From a virus, in the IMG/VR virus record IMGVR_UViG_3300047471_000418, positions 1 through 36,277 of that record: DNA of 36,277 bases; one strand, 5' to 3'. This document shows, piece after piece, positions 8,406-15,905 of the stretch. The position numbers and the translations under genes were made by a program. Each line of letters opens with the position of its first letter. Position 1 is the first letter of the stretch. The notes under the pieces are model-generated. The model did no database searches and was not told the DNA's origin. It worked only from the letters and a program-made list of their open reading frames with translations.

Positions 8406-8953
8406 CGGAATCGCCTTATGACCAGGCGTATTTCGACAGGTTTTGCAGGCAGGCGGATAGCCCGATTGGCCGCAGCCTGATGGCGGGCAGGGTAAGATTC
8501 GTGGCGCAATATCATCGTGGCGGGTTGGTTGATGTCGGTATCGGTTCCGGCGCATTCGTTGAAAGACGAAACGCAATCTATCATCGCTCGACGCTCGGCT
8601 TCGATATCAACCCGGCGGGCATTGCATGGCTGAAAGAACGTAAGCTGTGGTGCGATCTCGAGACGACGGTCCCGGCCATATCGATGTGGGATGTGGTCGA
8701 GCATATCCATGACTTCCGGCCGTTATTGTTCCGAGCGTCACGATGGTTGTTTCTGTCAGTGCCGATATTCCGCGACGCCGAGCATATTCTGCGCTCCAAA
8801 CATTATCGCAAGGACGAGCACTGCTGGTATTTCACGCGGCGCGGTCTGATCACGGTCATGCGCGGGATGGGTTTCGTTCTGGCCGGCAGCAGCAACATGG
8901 AAACAAGCGCCGGGCGCGAGGATATCGGCGCCTTTGCTTTCAGGAGAAGTTAA
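8258..8953 (+). CDS. SAM-dependent methyltransferase 1
   Basis: A 231-residue class I methyltransferase-like protein. Motif I is VDVGIGSGAF, the acidic ribose-binding strand is STLGFDIN, and ISMWDVVEHIHD matches motif IV of Methyltransf_23-type enzymes. A conserved lead-in, GYFPVTESPYDQAYFDRF, precedes the core. I chose the ATG at 8258, preceded by GAAGGA about 10 bases upstream. The longer frame from 8147 would run through codons that look like a shadow of the glycosyltransferase. Even so the overlap is about 148 bases. The substrate is unknown; neighbours suggest a sugar or glycoconjugate. Confidence 0.75.
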   Translation: MHEHAAQLQQDNPRSDATILPFPRPTLHEHIAERRLQWFPELGIGYFPVTESPYDQAYFDRFCRQADSPIGRSLMAGRVRFVAQYHRGGLVDVGIGSGAFVERRNAIYHRSTLGFDINPAGIAWLKERKLWCDLETTVPAISMWDVVEHIHDFRPLLFRASRWLFLSVPIFRDAEHILRSKHYRKDEHCWYFTRRGLITVMRGMGFVLAGSSNMETSAGREDIGAFAFRRS

Positions 8954-8956
8954 GGA

Positions 8957-9535
8957 ATGTTGCACATTGTTGATAGCACGGCACCTGAGCGAACCAAGTA
9001 CGAGGAAATATGGAGCTACCCGGAATATAAAGTCTTTTCGCCGGGCTTGGAAAATGTCGAACGCTTCATCGAGGTACTCGAGCCGATTGCCATGGCGAGC
9101 CTCATCGACATCGGCTGCGGTTCCGGTTGTGCCGGCATGAAATTCGCCAATCTCGGCTTCCGTGTGACTTGGTTGGACCTGACCGACGCTGCGCTCGATG
9201 AGCAGATTGATCGCACGCGCTTCATCCAAGCGGCGCTATGGGATAATTGGGGCATCAATAATAAGCGCGGATGGGATTACGGCTTTTGCTGCGATGTGAT
9301 GGAGCACTTGCCGCCTGAATACACCATGCTGGCACTCGATCGCATATTCAAGGCATGCGGCACTACATGGCTGCAGATTGCATTACATGATGACGGCTTC
9401 GGCAAATTCATCGGCAAGCCACTGCATCTAACGGTGCAGAATTTCGCATGGTGGCGCGACCGCATCGCTACATTGGGCACATTGACCGAGGCACGCGATT
9501 TGTGTGGAACAGGTCTTTACGTGGTGCAGCGATGA
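8957..9535 (+). CDS. SAM-dependent methyltransferase 2
   Basis: A 192-residue methyltransferase. Motif I is LIDIGCGSGCAGMKFANLGF, followed by VTWLDLTDAAL (acidic end of strand 2) and GFCCDVMEHLPPEYTMLAL (motif IV/post-IV). It starts with an ATG 3 bases after the previous stop, with AGGAG at 8942-8946. It overlaps the next gene by ATGA. It is distinct from the methyltransferase just upstream and is not an obvious tandem duplicate. No DNA-methyltransferase NPPY/DPPY catalytic motif is visible, which argues against a DNA-modifying role. A small-molecule or sugar substrate is more likely (inferred). Confidence 0.8.
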   Translation: MLHIVDSTAPERTKYEEIWSYPEYKVFSPGLENVERFIEVLEPIAMASLIDIGCGSGCAGMKFANLGFRVTWLDLTDAALDEQIDRTRFIQAALWDNWGINNKRGWDYGFCCDVMEHLPPEYTMLALDRIFKACGTTWLQIALHDDGFGKFIGKPLHLTVQNFAWWRDRIATLGTLTEARDLCGTGLYVVQR

Positions 9536-10458
9536 GTAGCCGTGGCAGGCACGACGCGGCGCAGACGCACGTCATTCCATTTGATCCGAAGCGAGTCATG
9601 GAAATTGCGTTTTCACCGGACTGCCGGGTCAACGTCACCGATGAACAATTGCTTGAACAGGTTCGCGAGAACATCAAACGCGGCTTGCCGCAGGCCATGC
9701 CATACGATCCGAATCCCGACGTGGCCATTTTGGTGGCGGGCGGGCCATCACTCAAGACGACCGAGAAGGAATTGGTCGAAACGATCTGGCGCACCGGCGG
9801 CAAGGTGTTCACAGTCAATGGCGCCTATCAATGGTGCATCGACCATAATATCCGGGTACATGCCGCGGTGGTGATGGATGCGCGCGAATTCAACGCGCGG
9901 TTTGTCGAAACGCCGGTGCATGACTGCCATTATCTTCTGGCCTCGCAGTGCCATCCAAAGACATTCGAGATGTGCCGCGATCGCATTGTCACGATATGGC
10001 ACGCGCTGAGTGCCGGCGACGACGAGATCACGCTGCTGGATAAATATTATTTCAAGCGGCATAACCCGGTGACCATCGGCGTTACCGTTTCGATGCGCGC
10101 TATTTCGCTGATGCGGATGCTCGGATTTCAGCGGCTGGAAATATTCGGTTTGGATTCATGCTGGCTCGACGGCGACCACCACGCCTACGAGCAGGCGGAA
10201 AACAACAACGAAAAAACCATGAGCGTCTGGTGCCGCCCCAAGGGACGCGATGATCTGGCGCAACGGTTTGTCTGTTCCGTCTGGCAGGCCAAACAGGCCG
10301 AGGACTTCTTGCAGCTCGTGAAGGAACGTGGCGAGTTGTTTCAGTTAAACGTGCACGGACCAGGACTTATCGCAACAATGATCCGCACTGGTGCGGAATT
10401 AGAAATAGAGGAGAAGCAAGATGGCAGTCGGGGCCTGGACTTTTTACAATCGTTTTAA
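9532..10458 (+). CDS. DUF115/MptE-like protein B
   Basis: A 308-residue protein with a glycine loop VAILVAGGPSLKTTEKEL, then KVFTVNGAYQWCIDHNIRVHAAVVMDAREF. Further on are NPVTIGVTVSMRAISLM and LEIFGLDSCWLDGDHHAY. This order matches the DUF115/MptE-like family more fully than protein A, and the two are distant paralogues in one operon. In the family DUF115 is linked to pterin pyrophosphate transfer and, in Maf proteins, to nonulosonic-acid glycosylation of flagellin. The ATG at 9532 overlaps the previous stop (ATGA) and is preferred over an upstream GTG. The end overlaps the next gene by 38 bases. Confidence 0.75.
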   Translation: MSSRGRHDAAQTHVIPFDPKRVMEIAFSPDCRVNVTDEQLLEQVRENIKRGLPQAMPYDPNPDVAILVAGGPSLKTTEKELVETIWRTGGKVFTVNGAYQWCIDHNIRVHAAVVMDAREFNARFVETPVHDCHYLLASQCHPKTFEMCRDRIVTIWHALSAGDDEITLLDKYYFKRHNPVTIGVTVSMRAISLMRMLGFQRLEIFGLDSCWLDGDHHAYEQAENNNEKTMSVWCRPKGRDDLAQRFVCSVWQAKQAEDFLQLVKERGELFQLNVHGPGLIATMIRTGAELEIEEKQDGSRGLDFLQSF

Positions 10459-10876
10459 AAGAAACTTAGGGCAGGCATTCCCGATAAATCTCGGGAGCGG
10501 CAACTTTCGCATTGCCCTCTATACGTCGGCATCGAATGCCGCGACGGCGACGCTGTCGATCATATCGAGTGTGACCAACGAGGTGACGGAGGCAAACGGC
10601 TATTCGTCATCCGGCAAGGCGCTGGCGTCGAAGACGTGGACCGCGGGCGCATCGGGTGGGCAGATGCGGTTCAACGCTGCGGCAACGGTGTGGACCGGGA
10701 CCGGCGGCACCATCAGCAACATCAAGTTTGCGGTGATCTGGGCATCGGGTGCTTCGGCGATCGCCCGCAAACTGGTTTGCTATAGCCAACTGTCAACGGC
10801 GCAGTTCAACCTGACGATCAACAACACGTTGACCATAACTCCTTCTGCCACGGGTATTTTCAATCTCGCGGGCTAA
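10421..10876 (+). CDS. Conserved phage structural-type protein
   Basis: A 151-residue beta-rich protein (MAVGAWTFYNRFKRNLGQAF...FRIALYTSASNAATAT...) of a type common in phage structural regions and usually annotated hypothetical. The start has the strong site AGGAG at 10409-10413, 7 bases before ATG, so it is probably made in quantity. This suggests a decoration or fibre component. It overlaps the end of DUF115 protein B by 38 bases and opens the surface-protein half of the accessory block. No catalytic motif is seen. Confidence 0.75.
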   Translation: MAVGAWTFYNRFKRNLGQAFPINLGSGNFRIALYTSASNAATATLSIISSVTNEVTEANGYSSSGKALASKTWTAGASGGQMRFNAAATVWTGTGGTISNIKFAVIWASGASAIARKLVCYSQLSTAQFNLTINNTLTITPSATGIFNLAG

Positions 10877-10880
10877 AGCC

Positions 10881-11033
10881 ATGCAAGAAAAACAGTCGGC
10901 ACAGGGCCGCGAGGTCGTGCATGATGAGGCACAGCTTTGCATTAAGACCGAGCCGCCGAAAGTGCGCGTCAAGCCGAAACCGGATGCGCCGATGGTCATC
11001 GTGCCGCCGACGGCTACATTTGGAGTTGGGTGA
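10881..11033 (+). CDS. Small charged proline-rich protein
   Basis: A 50-residue frame from ATG 10881 to TGA 11033, filling the gap between two virion-type genes (4 bases after the first, directly abutting the second). It begins MQEKQSAQGREVVHDEAQLC and continues with alternating lysine, proline and valine (PPKVRVKPKPDAPMVIVPP). I do not recognise it. Tight packing and co-orientation favour a real gene; the low-complexity composition fits a linker-like or disordered virion peptide. Confidence 0.6.
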   Translation: MQEKQSAQGREVVHDEAQLCIKTEPPKVRVKPKPDAPMVIVPPTATFGVG

Positions 11034-11504
11034 ATGGCTTATTATGACACGCTCATAGCGGCATGGAATAACCCGACGCAGCCGCCACCGGGCGTGGTCG
11101 GCACTGGACTGAATCCTGCATGGAGCACGCAACAAAAAGTCACAACCATCAACGGATGGAAAGTCGCGCCCGCTGCGCAACCGATGCTCATCCCAACGTA
11201 CAAGCTTTACAATTGTCTGGTGGCAGCAGAATGGGCGGCACTAACCGATGTGCAACGGCAGAACGTGCGCGACATCTTCATGCTTGGCACGACTGATGGG
11301 TCAGTCGGCACAGCGACACGCACGACGTTGCTGGCAATATTTGCCGCGGGATCGCAGACGCGGAATAACCTGATCGCGCTGACGATGCAATTCGATACGC
11401 CCAGCAATGTCGATTGGTGCTTCACTTACAGTTATCCGACTTATGGGCAGACCGGTCCTGGAAATCTCTCACCCTCGGATGCGGCAAACGCGGGGCTAGT
11501 CTAA
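11034..11504 (+). CDS. Phage protein of unknown function
   Basis: A 156-residue protein (MAYYDTLIAAWNNPTQPPPG...). The first third carries a short helix and a proline-rich turn; the middle (AAEWAALTDVQRQNVRDIFMLGTTDGSVG) is helical; the end (FDTPSNVDWCFTYSYPTYGQ) is aromatic-rich. I know it only as a recurrent hypothetical protein of phage structural modules. The start directly abuts the upstream stop and its own stop overlaps the next start (TAATG), so it belongs to the same translation-coupled string. Confidence 0.7.
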   Translation: MAYYDTLIAAWNNPTQPPPGVVGTGLNPAWSTQQKVTTINGWKVAPAAQPMLIPTYKLYNCLVAAEWAALTDVQRQNVRDIFMLGTTDGSVGTATRTTLLAIFAAGSQTRNNLIALTMQFDTPSNVDWCFTYSYPTYGQTGPGNLSPSDAANAGLV

Positions 11505-11968
11505 TGGCTGTAGAAAAATGGATTGCTGGTTCCGGCGTTGGCTTTACCTGGACCTCGCTGATGACCACGGAATTAAATTCCATTGCCTCGGGTAATGCCA
11601 TCTTGGGCGGCACGGCGGTGACCAATCAGACCGCGCTGGATATCTTCTGTGATTTCTCGCTGGTGCTTGCCAGTGCCGTTTTTGTCGCCCCGAATTTTGC
11701 GGGACTATATTTGTACGGCCTTAACGATGATAATTCGAGTTATGGAGACGGGCGCTTTACAAGTTCCGCTGCGGGTCCACCACCATCGAATTATTCTATC
11801 GGCAGCATAGGTATCGTCGTTGGAACGCAGGCGCAGACCGGCACGTTGCTGCGCGTCATCATGCCGCCCGGCACCTGGAAGCCGGTATTTTATAATCAAT
11901 GTGGAGTGGCGCTAAATTCGGCTAACAACACGTTAAAATACCGCACGTACAATCGCAGCGTTGCCTAA
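11504..11968 (+). CDS. Conserved phage surface-type protein
   Basis: A 154-residue protein: MAVEKWIAGSGVGFTWTSL, then LNSIASGNAILGGTAVTNQ, LDIFCDFSLVLASAVFVAPN and GLYLYGLNDDNSSYGDGRF. This pattern recurs in phages as a beta-sandwich-like hypothetical protein and fits a receptor- or capsid-binding module. The ATG at 11504 overlaps the previous stop (TAATG), so the longer in-frame frame from 11414 is not used. No enzyme motifs are seen. The next gene begins one base after its stop. Confidence 0.75.
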   Translation: MAVEKWIAGSGVGFTWTSLMTTELNSIASGNAILGGTAVTNQTALDIFCDFSLVLASAVFVAPNFAGLYLYGLNDDNSSYGDGRFTSSAAGPPPSNYSIGSIGIVVGTQAQTGTLLRVIMPPGTWKPVFYNQCGVALNSANNTLKYRTYNRSVA

Positions 11969-11969
11969 C

Positions 11970-12860
11970 ATGGCGGCGATCCTTAAGCCGTTTCAGAATT
12001 TATTAAGTCCAGGGTCGCTTCAGGTTCCAACTGGTATACTTTCTGTTGATTGGTCGCATCCGTTGGCGAGTGGCCTCATAGGGTGCTGGGTGCCTGGCGT
12101 CACCAACACCATAAATCTGGGATCAGAAAAAAGTCAGCCATTGGCCGGCCTCAGTGCCACCAATTTTTCCGCTATGACGGCGGCTGGTCCAGGAACTCTC
12201 ACGAATGCGGCAAACACAACATTAGTGGGGTTGGCGAATTCCGCCTTCAAGGACTGGCAAATAGGCTTCTCGATATTCTGGCATGGATACACCATAGGCC
12301 AAGGAACATTTGCCGACACTTGCCTGGCGGGGATTTCGACGACTGACGGCGCTAACAATTTCGTTGCCGCCATAACCCCTATTAGAAATGGCAGTACCTT
12401 TCAATTTCTTTATACGGCTAACGGTGCCTTACAATTCGCAACCGCTACGCCGCAAAATTCCATGAATACATGTGGCGGAACCTGGACAGTCGGCACATCC
12501 GCTCCGGTAGTCGCCTATTTGAATGGTGTTGTTGCTAACTCTGGCCCCTTTGGCAACAGCAGCAATACCGCGGGTGTTGCAACGTCAAAGGTGGTGATTT
12601 CCGGTATCTCTGGGTTTCCAACTCACTATGGCAATGTCATTACCAATGCGGTCTATTTCTGGAGGGATCGTATTTTAACTGCCGAGGAAATGAGATTTCT
12701 GGATCGAAGCCCTTATGATTTTCTGATACCAGCAGAAGGCGAGGCGCCGATGATGCTAGTGGTTCTTCCAACATTGCGCCAAAAACATTTCCGCTTCCGC
12801 ACCGATGCGGGCGCGGCCGATGCAACGCCGACATGGGGAGCACTAGAGGATACCAATTAG
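11970..12860 (+). CDS. LamG/concanavalin A-like lectin protein
   Basis: A 296-residue protein. After a short leader, VDWSHPLASGLIGCWVPG and the glycine/serine/asparagine-rich beta strands that follow fit a laminin-G/ConA-like sandwich. Near the end, YFWRDRILTAEEMRFLDRSPYDFL matches the closing motif of phage LamG-like proteins (R-x-L-T-x-x-E-I-x-x-L-x-x-x-P-x-x-F). Such proteins often bind sugars and decorate capsids or fibres. The ATG at 11970 is preferred over the TTG at 11961. It may bind the glycan made by the transferases upstream, or a host surface sugar; both are inference. Confidence 0.8.
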   Translation: MAAILKPFQNLLSPGSLQVPTGILSVDWSHPLASGLIGCWVPGVTNTINLGSEKSQPLAGLSATNFSAMTAAGPGTLTNAANTTLVGLANSAFKDWQIGFSIFWHGYTIGQGTFADTCLAGISTTDGANNFVAAITPIRNGSTFQFLYTANGALQFATATPQNSMNTCGGTWTVGTSAPVVAYLNGVVANSGPFGNSSNTAGVATSKVVISGISGFPTHYGNVITNAVYFWRDRILTAEEMRFLDRSPYDFLIPAEGEAPMMLVVLPTLRQKHFRFRTDAGAADATPTWGALEDTN

Positions 12861-13085
12861 ATGGCATTCAATCCTGGCACATCGACTTTCCGCATCCGCT
12901 TCAGCATTGCCAATACCGCTGCCGCCGCGAGTGGTGCCACATTGTTCGAGCTGTATATGTCGAAAAATGGCGGTGCCTACGCGCCGGTCACCACGACATC
13001 GACCAACGGCGTGAAATCCACTGACGCCGGATCGGATGTCGATAATACGATCATTACCATTCCACGCCTGACCGCCGGCGCCTGA
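12861..13085 (+). CDS. Fibre-domain protein, probably a truncated or split N-terminal half
   Basis: A 74-residue protein: FRIRFSIANTAAAASG, LFELYMSKNGGAYAPVTTTS, then TIITIPRLTAGA. I know this segment from phage proteins where it is followed by a beta-domain containing a QYDETGET-like motif. Here the gene stops at PRLTAGA. That continuation appears instead, twice, inside the 752-residue repeat protein downstream (residues about 51-117 and 245-311). So this looks like one half of a domain pair separated by rearrangement, or a deliberately short subunit. The ATG follows the upstream stop directly. Confidence 0.7.
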   Translation: MAFNPGTSTFRIRFSIANTAAAASGATLFELYMSKNGGAYAPVTTTSTNGVKSTDAGSDVDNTIITIPRLTAGA

Positions 13086-13103
13086 ACTCGGAGGGATACC
13101 CTG

Positions 13104-13640
13104 ATGTCACGGCAATATTTCGACGATACCCTTACCGAGCCGATCAACGCGGATTTCGCCACAATCACTGCCATCACCGAGACGGTTCTTATTCCGACAG
13201 TGTACACGCCAATCAATGCCATGGAGCCAAGGGCTGGAAAAGTTTATGAGCTTATCGTTGCCGGTACATGCACGACTGGTACGGCAGGAACGCTGATTAT
13301 TACTCCACGCTATGGGACGGTGATAGGCGGCGTGAGCATTGGCGTTTCGCCAACACAGAACTACGTCCCATCGGTCACAACCGCTCCATTCTTCTTCCGC
13401 TATCTTCTCACCATCCGTTCACTCGGCCTCGCCGGGGCGAACTCAGTGGTTTATGGCTGCGGGCAATGGGTGTCCGGCGGAGCGGTTGCTACGGCGGCGA
13501 GCCAGACGACAGTTAACTGTGCCGGGACCGCAACGGCTTCCGTGGATACGACAGTCGCATCGGCGCTATGGATTGGGATCACCTTCTCCGTTGCGCCAAG
13601 CGTCATCCCAAAATTTCACATGTGGCGATCGCTGAACTAG
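13104..13640 (+). CDS. Virion-associated beta-rich protein of unknown function
   Basis: A 178-residue protein (MSRQYFDDTLTEPINADF...). It has alternating hydrophobic strands and small residues (GKVYELIVAGTCTTGTAG, ANSVVYGCGQWVSGG) and a C-terminal GITFSVAPSVIPKFHMW. A good site, GGAGGG at 13090-13095, lies 8 bases before ATG. The protein has the look of a jelly-roll or head-decoration subunit, which I recognise only as a recurrent phage hypothetical. It sits between the truncated fibre-domain gene and the long repeat protein and probably contributes to the same surface structure. Confidence 0.7.
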   Translation: MSRQYFDDTLTEPINADFATITAITETVLIPTVYTPINAMEPRAGKVYELIVAGTCTTGTAGTLIITPRYGTVIGGVSIGVSPTQNYVPSVTTAPFFFRYLLTIRSLGLAGANSVVYGCGQWVSGGAVATAASQTTVNCAGTATASVDTTVASALWIGITFSVAPSVIPKFHMWRSLN

Positions 13641-13646
13641 CATGAC

Positions 13647-15905
13647 ATGCCAAAGACTCTTGGCCCGCATGCGGGAGGACCTGGCAGAGGCATAGGGTTC
13701 TGGGCACAACAGCCCCAGTTAATCCCGATCGATATTCCGGCAAGTCCAGCGAGCGCTGCTCTCGCATTATCCAACGATGCGGCCGCGAAAGCCACGTTTG
13801 TCGCCGGCCAGTACGATGAGACCGGCGAGACTGCCAGCATCACCCTGGCGCCGGCGCCGTCCTATACCGAGATCGAATTCGGTGTTGTTCTCGATTACGC
13901 AAATCTGGCCCTTGGAGACCGGCTGGATTTCCAGGTTTATGCCAACGGCGTTGCGATATCCTATGACGTAACGCCTGAACTAATTGCCGCAGCACTCCCA
14001 GCTGTCGCCAGCCTTGCGCTTTCGTCGGCCGCTCCTGCGTTGCTGCAGGGTGCAATCAAGTCACCGGCCGTTGCCGCGCTCGCACTGTCCGGCAATGCAC
14101 CGAGCATAAGCCTGGCGTTCTCGATTGTTCCAACCGTTGCAGCGCTTGCCCTGACGACGGCCGCGCCGAGCAGAGTTCAGGACAGCGCAAGAATACCGAG
14201 TGTTGGATCGCTGACGCTCAGTGGCACGACACCGACGCTGAAGCAGAGCATTTCGCTAACACCGTCCGCCGCCAGCCTGAATCTATCCGGCACGGTTTCG
14301 ACGGTAACAGCTGGCGTAAGTTTCTCCCCGGCCGCCGGCGCGCTTGCTTTTGCTTCGGCCGCGCCGTCATTCAAGTTCTTCATCGGCCAGTACGATGAGA
14401 CCGGCGAAACCGGCGCGATCAATATACCGGGCCTGTCGTACACCGAGGTGGAATTCGGTGTCGTTCTCGACAATGCCAATCTGGCCAATGGCGATACTCT
14501 CGATTTCCGCGTCTATATTAACGGCGTTCCACTCGCCGGTTATGATGTAACCCCGCGAATTACTGCGGCCATCGCCGGCGTTACCTTTGTTCCTGCCGCC
14601 GGAAGTCTGACATTAAGCGGCCAAACGCCGAGCGTTTCGGCTGGCATCAACATCAATGTAACGCCCGCGGTCGGTTCGCTACTGTTGAGCGGACAAACGC
14701 CGGTTGCGGCGGTCAATAACAACAAGATCCCTGCGGTTGGTTCGCTTACTTTAACCGGGCAGACACCGACCAGCGTAACGAATACTGCCAAGGTTCCGAC
14801 CGTTGCGTCATTGACGCTGAGCGGCACGGTTTCGACGCTCGTTCAGAATACCATTGCAACGCCTGCCGCTGGGTCACTAACACTAACCGGCGTTGCGCCG
14901 AGTCTAAGTCAAAGCCTTTTCAAGACGCCGGCAGTGGGAGCGCTGGCGCTATCCGGCAATACGCCTGTTCTGACGTTCAGCTATATCTTTATTCCGGCAG
15001 CGGGGTCGCTGACGCTGACCCGCGAAATGCCGAACGTGCTGTTGAGCGGCGCGCTTTATCCGAACACCGCAAGCCTCACATTATCGGCACTCGCGCCTTC
15101 ACTAAAGACGACATTCCAGGTTGCACCTGCCGCTGGTGCTTTGGCGCTGACCGGCGTTGTTCCGTCGGTCGCGCAGAACAATGTACTGATCCCGGCTGTC
15201 GGCTCGCTGACGCTGAGCGGAACAGTATCCACCATCACGGGTGGTTTTTATCTAGTCCCATCAGCTGCCAGTCTGACACTATCGGCAGCCGCTCCGAGTG
15301 TCGGCGGCGTTGTAACAAAACAACCGACTGCCGGCGCATTAACATTTACCGGCAATGCGCCGATTGCAAAAACCGACATACGGCTATCGCCCGCCGTCGC
15401 TTCGCTACAACTGTCCGGGCAGGTACCCAGCAAGGATGTCGGCGCCGCATACATGCCGGCAAGCGCGGCGCTGGCGCTATCCGGTGGCACGCCGATCCTG
15501 CTGCGCAATTACCGCGATATTCCAGCAGCGGGAACGCTGGCGCTATCGGGGCAAATACCGAATGTCCAGCTCGGCGGACAATTGCGGCCGGCGACGGCAT
15601 TGTTGTCGCTTACCGGCAATGTGCCGCGACGCAGTATCGGCACCACGCTCACGGTCCCGGCCGGGTCGCTTGCTCTCAGCGCAGTCGCCCCGCTTGTCGT
15701 CAAAACGACCGACGGCTATGTGCTGCCGATTACGATCTGCCATCTGAATGCAGAAATGACGGAAGGCGGATTGAATACGGTTCTGGCAACCAACGAACTT
15801 AATACGCTGATGAGCGCGGGTGAACTGAATACGATCCTTGCTGCCGATGCCCTCAACGTCGAGATCGATAGCGCCATGCTGGATGCTGAAATGGGGTGCC
15901 ACTGA
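13647..15905 (+). CDS. Giant 22-residue-repeat virion protein
   Basis: A 752-residue protein of unusual design. It contains 24 copies of a repeat of the form P-A-(A/V)-(G/A)-S-L-x-L-(S/T)-G-x-x-P-x plus about 8 variable residues. From P340 to P648 the period is exactly 22 residues in 14 consecutive steps. Two related modules interrupt it (residues about 51-117 and 245-311), each with GQYDETGET, TE(I/V)EFGVVLD and LDF-VY-NGV. The C-terminus has six Leu-Asn/Asp units spaced exactly 9 residues apart (L700 to L745). It has no signal peptide or catalytic motif. The regular P-SLTLSG pattern suggests a beta-solenoid or stacked beta-hairpin rod, with a helical end. A long surface fibre is the best guess. 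Confidence 0.8.
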   Translation: MPKTLGPHAGGPGRGIGFWAQQPQLIPIDIPASPASAALALSNDAAAKATFVAGQYDETGETASITLAPAPSYTEIEFGVVLDYANLALGDRLDFQVYANGVAISYDVTPELIAAALPAVASLALSSAAPALLQGAIKSPAVAALALSGNAPSISLAFSIVPTVAALALTTAAPSRVQDSARIPSVGSLTLSGTTPTLKQSISLTPSAASLNLSGTVSTVTAGVSFSPAAGALAFASAAPSFKFFIGQYDETGETGAINIPGLSYTEVEFGVVLDNANLANGDTLDFRVYINGVPLAGYDVTPRITAAIAGVTFVPAAGSLTLSGQTPSVSAGININVTPAVGSLLLSGQTPVAAVNNNKIPAVGSLTLTGQTPTSVTNTAKVPTVASLTLSGTVSTLVQNTIATPAAGSLTLTGVAPSLSQSLFKTPAVGALALSGNTPVLTFSYIFIPAAGSLTLTREMPNVLLSGALYPNTASLTLSALAPSLKTTFQVAPAAGALALTGVVPSVAQNNVLIPAVGSLTLSGTVSTITGGFYLVPSAASLTLSAAAPSVGGVVTKQPTAGALTFTGNAPIAKTDIRLSPAVASLQLSGQVPSKDVGAAYMPASAALALSGGTPILLRNYRDIPAAGTLALSGQIPNVQLGGQLRPATALLSLTGNVPRRSIGTTLTVPAGSLALSAVAPLVVKTTDGYVLPITICHLNAEMTEGGLNTVLATNELNTLMSAGELNTILAADALNVEIDSAMLDAEMGCH
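13797..13997 (+). repeat. QYDETGET module, copy 1
   Basis: First copy of an about 65-residue module within the repeat protein (residues about 51-117). It shares a 23-base identical run with copy 2 (13806-13828 versus 14385-14407) and the protein landmarks QYDETGET, EFGVVLD and DVTP. Near-identity at DNA level suggests fairly recent duplication or recombination. Confidence 0.8.
14379..14579 (+). repeat. QYDETGET module, copy 2
   Basis: Second copy of the module (residues about 245-311) lying between repeat units 7 and 8 of the 22-residue array. Landmarks are IGQYDETGET, YTEVEFGVVLDNANL, DFRVYINGVPL and YDVTPRI. It is 579 bases downstream of copy 1. Confidence 0.8.
14664..15653 (+). repeat. 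66-bp periodic coding repeat tract
   Basis: The main uninterrupted run of 22-residue (66-base) units: prolines at residues 340, 362, 384, 406, 428, 450, 472, 494, 516, 538, 560, 582, 604, 626 and 648 of the long repeat protein. The DNA is degenerate, but phrases such as TCGCTGACGCTGAGCGG recur. Such a tract can expand or contract by recombination without shifting the frame. Confidence 0.85.
15744..15896 (+). repeat. 27-bp/9-residue Leu-Asn repeats
   Basis: Six units spaced exactly 9 residues: LNAEMTEGG, LNTVLATNE, LNTLMSAGE, LNTILAADA, LNVEIDSAM, LDAEMGCH. They have acidic and helical character and lie at the extreme C-terminus of the repeat protein, so they may form a docking or trimerisation tip. 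Confidence 0.75.

Noticed and set aside
6839-9535. DNA hypermodification or restriction-evasion cluster
   Set aside because: No DNA-methylase catalytic motif, no base-modifying enzyme or restriction partner; glycan transfer fits better.
13998-15716. Regular 66-bp periodicity considered as a CRISPR or satellite array
   Set aside because: The repeats are in frame, degenerate at DNA level and encode a conserved peptide pattern; no identical repeats with unique spacers.
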